Source: Desulfobacterales bacterium (GTDB lineage: Bacteria; Desulfobacterota; Desulfobacteria; Desulfobacterales; C00003060). Taken from it: 8,566 nt of DNA. This document shows, piece by piece, positions 5,725 to 8,566 of the stretch (position 1 is its first letter; every line of letters starts with the position of its first letter). The notes under the pieces were generated by a model that made no database searches, had not been told where the DNA came from, and saw nothing but the letters and a program-made list of their open reading frames with translations. The DNA lies in the NCBI GenBank assembly GCA_030668505.1, contig DAOUTV010000054.1, positions 1 to 8,566 of the forward strand, in the 5' to 3' direction. Made by a program: the position numbers and the translations under genes.

Positions 5725-6555
5725 GTGGGCATCGGGATCCGCTATGCTGTTGCGCTAGGTGTCATCCAGGGGTTGACGGAGTTTTTGCCCGTCAGCAGCT
5801 CCGGACATTTGGTGCTCTTTCAAAACCTTTTTGGTTTAAAAGAACCGGAAATCTTTTTTGACGTCTCACTTCATGTGGGAACCCTGGCAGCCATATGTGT
5901 GTTTTTCTTCAAAGACCTCAGAGAGATTGCCACCACACTCTTTTCAGTTTCTACGTGGTCTGCCAGGGAGGGTAGTGTATGGAAAAGGCTTTGCCGAAAG
6001 CCAGAGATAAGGTTGTTTGGCCTTATCCTAGTAGGTACGTTGCCAACCGGTTTCCTGGGCTTGTTGTTTCGGCCCATGGCTGCAAAGGCCTTTTCATCGA
6101 TCCTTGTTGTAGGGACTATGCTTTTAGTCACAGGGATGTTGCTGTGGCTGACTCGGGGGCTTAAACGAGGGGGACGCAATGCGGCCCAGCTCACGATTTT
6201 GGATGCCCTGTTCATAGGTACAATCCAGGGGCTTGCTATTTTGCCTGGGATCTCTCGTTCTGGATCCACTATTGCCATGGGTCTCTTCCGGGGCATTGAT
6301 AGAGAGACTGCTGCCAGATATTCCTTCCTTTTATCTATTCCGGCTATCTTAGGGGCCATGGCCTTGGAATTGGGCGGGGCTGTGGCCTCTGGCTTTCCGC
6401 CTATGCGGGTTGTACTTCTGGGAGCCTTTATGGCTGCGGTTGTGGGGTATGGCTCTTTAAGGATCCTGGTACACCTGGTAAAAAAAGGAGACCTTTATGC
6501 CTTTGCTCCCTACTGCTGGCTCCTGGGTGGGGTGGCCATTGCGATATCCTTCTGA
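5725..6555 (+). CDS. uppP: Undecaprenyl-diphosphatase UppP (BacA)
   Basis: A 276-residue polytopic membrane enzyme of normal family length. It dephosphorylates undecaprenyl diphosphate to recycle the lipid carrier for peptidoglycan and other envelope polymers, and it can confer bacitracin resistance. The first catalytic motif is QGLTEFLPVSSSGHL (15-29: Q15, E19, H28) and the second is LPGISRSGST (173-182, R178). Several strongly hydrophobic segments follow, including about 98-116, 125-143, 201-216 and 229-247. The start chosen is the GTG at 5725, with GGAG (5716-5719) overlapping the response-regulator stop and 5 nt away; a GTG at 5719 is in frame but lacks a ribosome binding site. It is the last gene of the close-packed glycosyltransferase operon, so it may be expressed with that pathway, though uppP is often placed near unrelated genes. 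Confidence 0.96.
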   Translation: MGIGIRYAVALGVIQGLTEFLPVSSSGHLVLFQNLFGLKEPEIFFDVSLHVGTLAAICVFFFKDLREIATTLFSVSTWSAREGSVWKRLCRKPEIRLFGLILVGTLPTGFLGLLFRPMAAKAFSSILVVGTMLLVTGMLLWLTRGLKRGGRNAAQLTILDALFIGTIQGLAILPGISRSGSTIAMGLFRGIDRETAARYSFLLSIPAILGAMALELGGAVASGFPPMRVVLLGAFMAAVVGYGSLRILVHLVKKGDLYAFAPYCWLLGGVAIAISF

Positions 6556-6847
6556 AGCCTGAAGCTTGCCGGAAATCGTGAATCGTTAAAAGAAGTGAGC
6601 TAAAATGCCTAAAGTGCCTTAAGTGAGCTAAAGTTGAGGCCCGCCCTGGCGCTACATGCTGAAATTAATCTACTGAGCCTGTTGTCCCGGTCTGGGTCAG
6701 GGACTTGAAGAAGCTTTTTGTAAAGTTTGGTTTTATACTTTTAACTTTAGGCACCCCGTTGATCAATCGTGAATTGCTTAGAAGCTGTTTCAAAACCCTT
6801 TTCCTTGGTCTGTTTGGCCATTTTTGAAAGTTCTACTTGGAGGCGTT
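6556..6847. other. Intergenic region with degenerate short repeats
   Basis: No gene was recognised. From about 6593 to 6640 the sequence is a degenerate 9-10-nt tandem pattern (AAGTGAGCTAAA at 6593-6604 and 6621-6632, with AAATGCCT and AAAGTGCCT between). An inverted copy of TGCCTAAAGT (6606-6615) lies at 6744-6753. AATCGTGAAT occurs directly at 6574-6583 and 6765-6774. A TATACT -10-like hexamer is at 6734-6739, but no -35 lies at a proper distance, so the mutase promoter is not assigned. Confidence 0.5.
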
Positions 6848-8200
6848 GTGAATCCTGAGATCTTTAGAGAATATGACATTAGGGGGGTTGTAGACGAGGA
6901 CTTAACCGACCAGGATGTGATTTTGATTGGCAAGGCTTTTGGCACCTACCTGCAGCGCGAAAACCGCTCTCGGGTCGCCGTGGGCAGTGACTGCCGCTTG
7001 AGCTCTGATAAGTATCGAGACCTGGTGATCAAAGGGCTCCTTGCCACAGGATGCAATGTAGTAGATATTGGTGTCTGCCCGACCCCGGTTTTGTACTTTT
7101 CGATAAGGGAGTTGAAAAGGGAAGGCGGCATCATGGTGACCGCGAGTCATAATCCCCCCGAGTACAACGGCTTCAAGCTTTGCAGCGGTCATGACACCCT
7201 TTTTGGCGAGCAGATACAGACGTTGCGACAGATCATTGAGAGCAGGGCCTTTGTCTCGGGGAAGGGAAAAACGGAAACTGCTGATGCGATAACCCCATAC
7301 AAAAAATTTCTGGAAGACAATATCAAGCTTGCCAAACCCCTGAGGGTGGGAATCGACGCAGGGAACGGGACTGCCGGTGTGGTGGCGGTGCCTGTCATAC
7401 GGAACTTGGGCTGCGAGGTTTTCGACCTTTATTGCGACATGGATGGAAATTTCCCCAATCATGAACCAGACCCAACGGTGAAAGATAACATGCAGGACCT
7501 GATAGGATTGGTCCGGGAAAAGGGGCTTGATCTTGGGATCGGCTATGACGGCGATGGAGATAGAATCGGCATCATTGACGAGAAGGGCGATATCATATGG
7601 GGCGACCAATTAATGATTGTATACGCACGGGACATCCTTTCCCGAAAACCCGGAGCCACATTCATTTCAGAGGTTAAGTGTTCCCAGACCCTGTATGATG
7701 ACATAGAAAAACATGGTGGACGTGCAATTATGTGGAAGACAGGGCACTCCCTGATTAAGCACAAGATGAAAGAGGTAAAGGCTGAACTAGCAGGGGAGAT
7801 GAGCGGACATATGTTTTTTGCTGACCGATATTTTGGCTACGATGACGCTGTTTACGCCTCTTGTCGTCTGTTGGAGATTTTAGCAGCAACAGGAAAGAGT
7901 ATCACAGAGTTGTTAACCGGTATTCAAAGGACTTACACCACCCCTGAGATCCGGGTGCCATGTCCGGATGACAGGAAATTTCAGGTGGTAAGAGATGTCA
8001 CCGAGTACTTCCGTCATCGGTACGACATCATTGATATAGACGGGGTACGCATTCTCCTGGAAGATGGATGGGGTCTGGTTAGGGCTTCTAATACCCAGCC
8101 GGTGTTAGTCCTGAGATTTGAGGCCCTTTCACAGTCGCGGCTTTCTGAAATCCAATCCCTTGTGGAGTCGGTACTGGCTGAGATCCAGAATAGGTATTAG
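6848..8200 (+). CDS. Phosphomannomutase/phosphoglucomutase (AlgC-type)
   Basis: A 450-residue alpha-D-phosphohexomutase, the usual length. It interconverts hexose-6-phosphate and hexose-1-phosphate in the cytoplasm, supplying nucleotide-sugar precursors. The active-site loop TASHNPPEYNGFK has phospho-Ser S100. The metal loop DGDGDR has D234, D236 and D238. The sugar-binding loop GEMSGH is at 317-322 and the phosphate-binding loop RASNTQPVLVLRFEA at 412-426. The EYDIRG opening (residues 8-13) is typical of the PMM/PGM subgroup rather than phosphoglucosamine mutase GlmM. The start is the GTG at 6848 with GGAGG (6839-6843) 4 nt upstream; a TTG at 6824 is in frame but places this site inside the gene. 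It is 292 nt after uppP, so it is probably a separate transcript. Mannose or glucose preference cannot be decided from the sequence. It could feed the glycosyltransferase, envelope sugars, or both. Confidence 0.94.
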   Translation: MNPEIFREYDIRGVVDEDLTDQDVILIGKAFGTYLQRENRSRVAVGSDCRLSSDKYRDLVIKGLLATGCNVVDIGVCPTPVLYFSIRELKREGGIMVTASHNPPEYNGFKLCSGHDTLFGEQIQTLRQIIESRAFVSGKGKTETADAITPYKKFLEDNIKLAKPLRVGIDAGNGTAGVVAVPVIRNLGCEVFDLYCDMDGNFPNHEPDPTVKDNMQDLIGLVREKGLDLGIGYDGDGDRIGIIDEKGDIIWGDQLMIVYARDILSRKPGATFISEVKCSQTLYDDIEKHGGRAIMWKTGHSLIKHKMKEVKAELAGEMSGHMFFADRYFGYDDAVYASCRLLEILAATGKSITELLTGIQRTYTTPEIRVPCPDDRKFQVVRDVTEYFRHRYDIIDIDGVRILLEDGWGLVRASNTQPVLVLRFEALSQSRLSEIQSLVESVLAEIQNRY

Positions 8201-8274
8201 TGCCGTCATTGAAGAAATTTCACTTGACTTTTTACGATTTCATCAAAAATAAAGGTTAAGATAAAGGTCTTTCT

Positions 8275-8566
8275 TTATCGGCGCAGAGAGGTGTGTTCTG
8301 TTCCTTCGAACAGCCGCTTGATGTTGTCTTTGTGGCGAATGAATATTAGTAGGGCCATGATAAAGGCACACCCTGTTATGGGAGCAGAGTGCGTAGCAAG
8401 CCATATGAACACTGGGAGAATGGCGGCTGCAGAAAGAGAACCTGCCGAGGAATACCCCCAGCAGCACAGCACGAAGATGTAAACCAGAACGCAAACCAGG
8501 AGCGCAAAGGGTGATATAACAAGGAAGCAACCAGCAGCAGTGGCCACTCCTTTGCCCCCCTTGAAG
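8275..8566 (-). CDS. plsY: Acyl-phosphate:glycerol-3-phosphate acyltransferase PlsY, partial
   Basis: The last 96 residues of a membrane acyltransferase that moves an acyl group from acyl-phosphate to glycerol-3-phosphate, the first step of bacterial phospholipid synthesis. The visible part begins with the FKGGKGVATAAG motif, the glycerol-3-phosphate-binding loop of PlsY, and ends with RHKDNIKRLFEGTEH, matching the conserved RHxxNIxRLxxGxE near the family C-terminus. Three hydrophobic segments lie between these motifs. The N-terminal half, with the first catalytic motif, lies beyond the right edge. The reading frame is intact to the window end. It is convergent with the mutase gene, 74 nt apart, and no convincing terminator hairpin was seen between them. 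Confidence 0.95.
   Translation of the reverse strand, partial: FKGGKGVATAAGCFLVISPFALLVCVLVYIFVLCCWGYSSAGSLSAAAILPVFIWLATHSAPITGCAFIMALLIFIRHKDNIKRLFEGTEHTSLRR

Noticed and set aside
5871..6359. Minus-strand open frame opposite uppP
   Set aside because: It is antisense to the catalytic motifs and membrane segments of UppP. The basic, proline-rich translation is typical of a shadow frame.
6902..7609. Long minus-strand open frame (235 codons) opposite the mutase gene
   Set aside because: It is a shadow of the strongly conserved phosphohexomutase frame. Its translation shows no domain-like pattern.
8201..8274. Terminator between the convergent mutase and plsY genes
   Set aside because: Only a weak 6-bp A/T-rich inverted repeat (8261-8266/8273-8278) is visible, overlapping the plsY stop, without a GC-rich stem.

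Overview
The window looks like a chromosomal stretch from a sulfate-reducing or related anaerobic bacterium of the Desulfobacterota (former Deltaproteobacteria). This is an inference from gene content: a NIL-domain ferredoxin overlapping a three-cysteine MnmA, a CDP-alcohol phosphotransferase next to a sugar-3-phosphoglycerate phosphatase, a lone CheY-like protein, and C-rich/G-rich miniature repeats. Base composition is moderate by eye. No rRNA, tRNA, CRISPR array or complete transposase gene was seen.

Left end (1-563). A minus-strand HicA-like toxin gene runs off the left edge and appears frameshifted at its start. A 143-bp miniature inverted-repeat element (405-547), with 18-bp terminal repeats and a perfect 10-bp flanking duplication, separates it from mnmA.

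Minus-strand block (564-3935). In transcription order: an MpgP-family HAD phosphatase, a CDP-alcohol phosphotransferase, then a gap holding a good promoter and a heavily structured leader, then a NIL/2x[4Fe-4S] ferredoxin overlapping mnmA by 4 nt. The last two genes form a probable sulfur-transfer operon for tRNA 2-thiouridine. The leader has two perfect inverted repeats interleaved in pseudoknot order and a hairpin abutting the ribosome binding site.

Plus-strand block (3999-8200). A divergent promoter region with back-to-back -35 boxes separates the phosphatase from a GT78/GT81-like glycosyltransferase. This is followed closely by a single-domain response regulator and undecaprenyl-diphosphatase (uppP), then, after a 292-nt gap, a phosphomannomutase/phosphoglucomutase. 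Mutase, glycosyltransferase and phosphatase together suggest synthesis of glucosylglycerate or mannosylglycerate, a compatible solute: sugar-6-P to sugar-1-P, then nucleotide sugar (enzyme not in the window), then sugar-3-phosphoglycerate, then sugar-glycerate. The exact sugar is not readable from the sequence.

Right end (8275-8566). The C-terminal half of plsY (acyl-phosphate:glycerol-3-phosphate acyltransferase) lies on the minus strand, convergent with the mutase, and is cut by the window edge.

The most noteworthy items are the structured leader of the ferredoxin-mnmA operon, the Fe-S-type MnmA paired with its own ferredoxin, the intact miniature element, and the divergent solute locus with an embedded response regulator.
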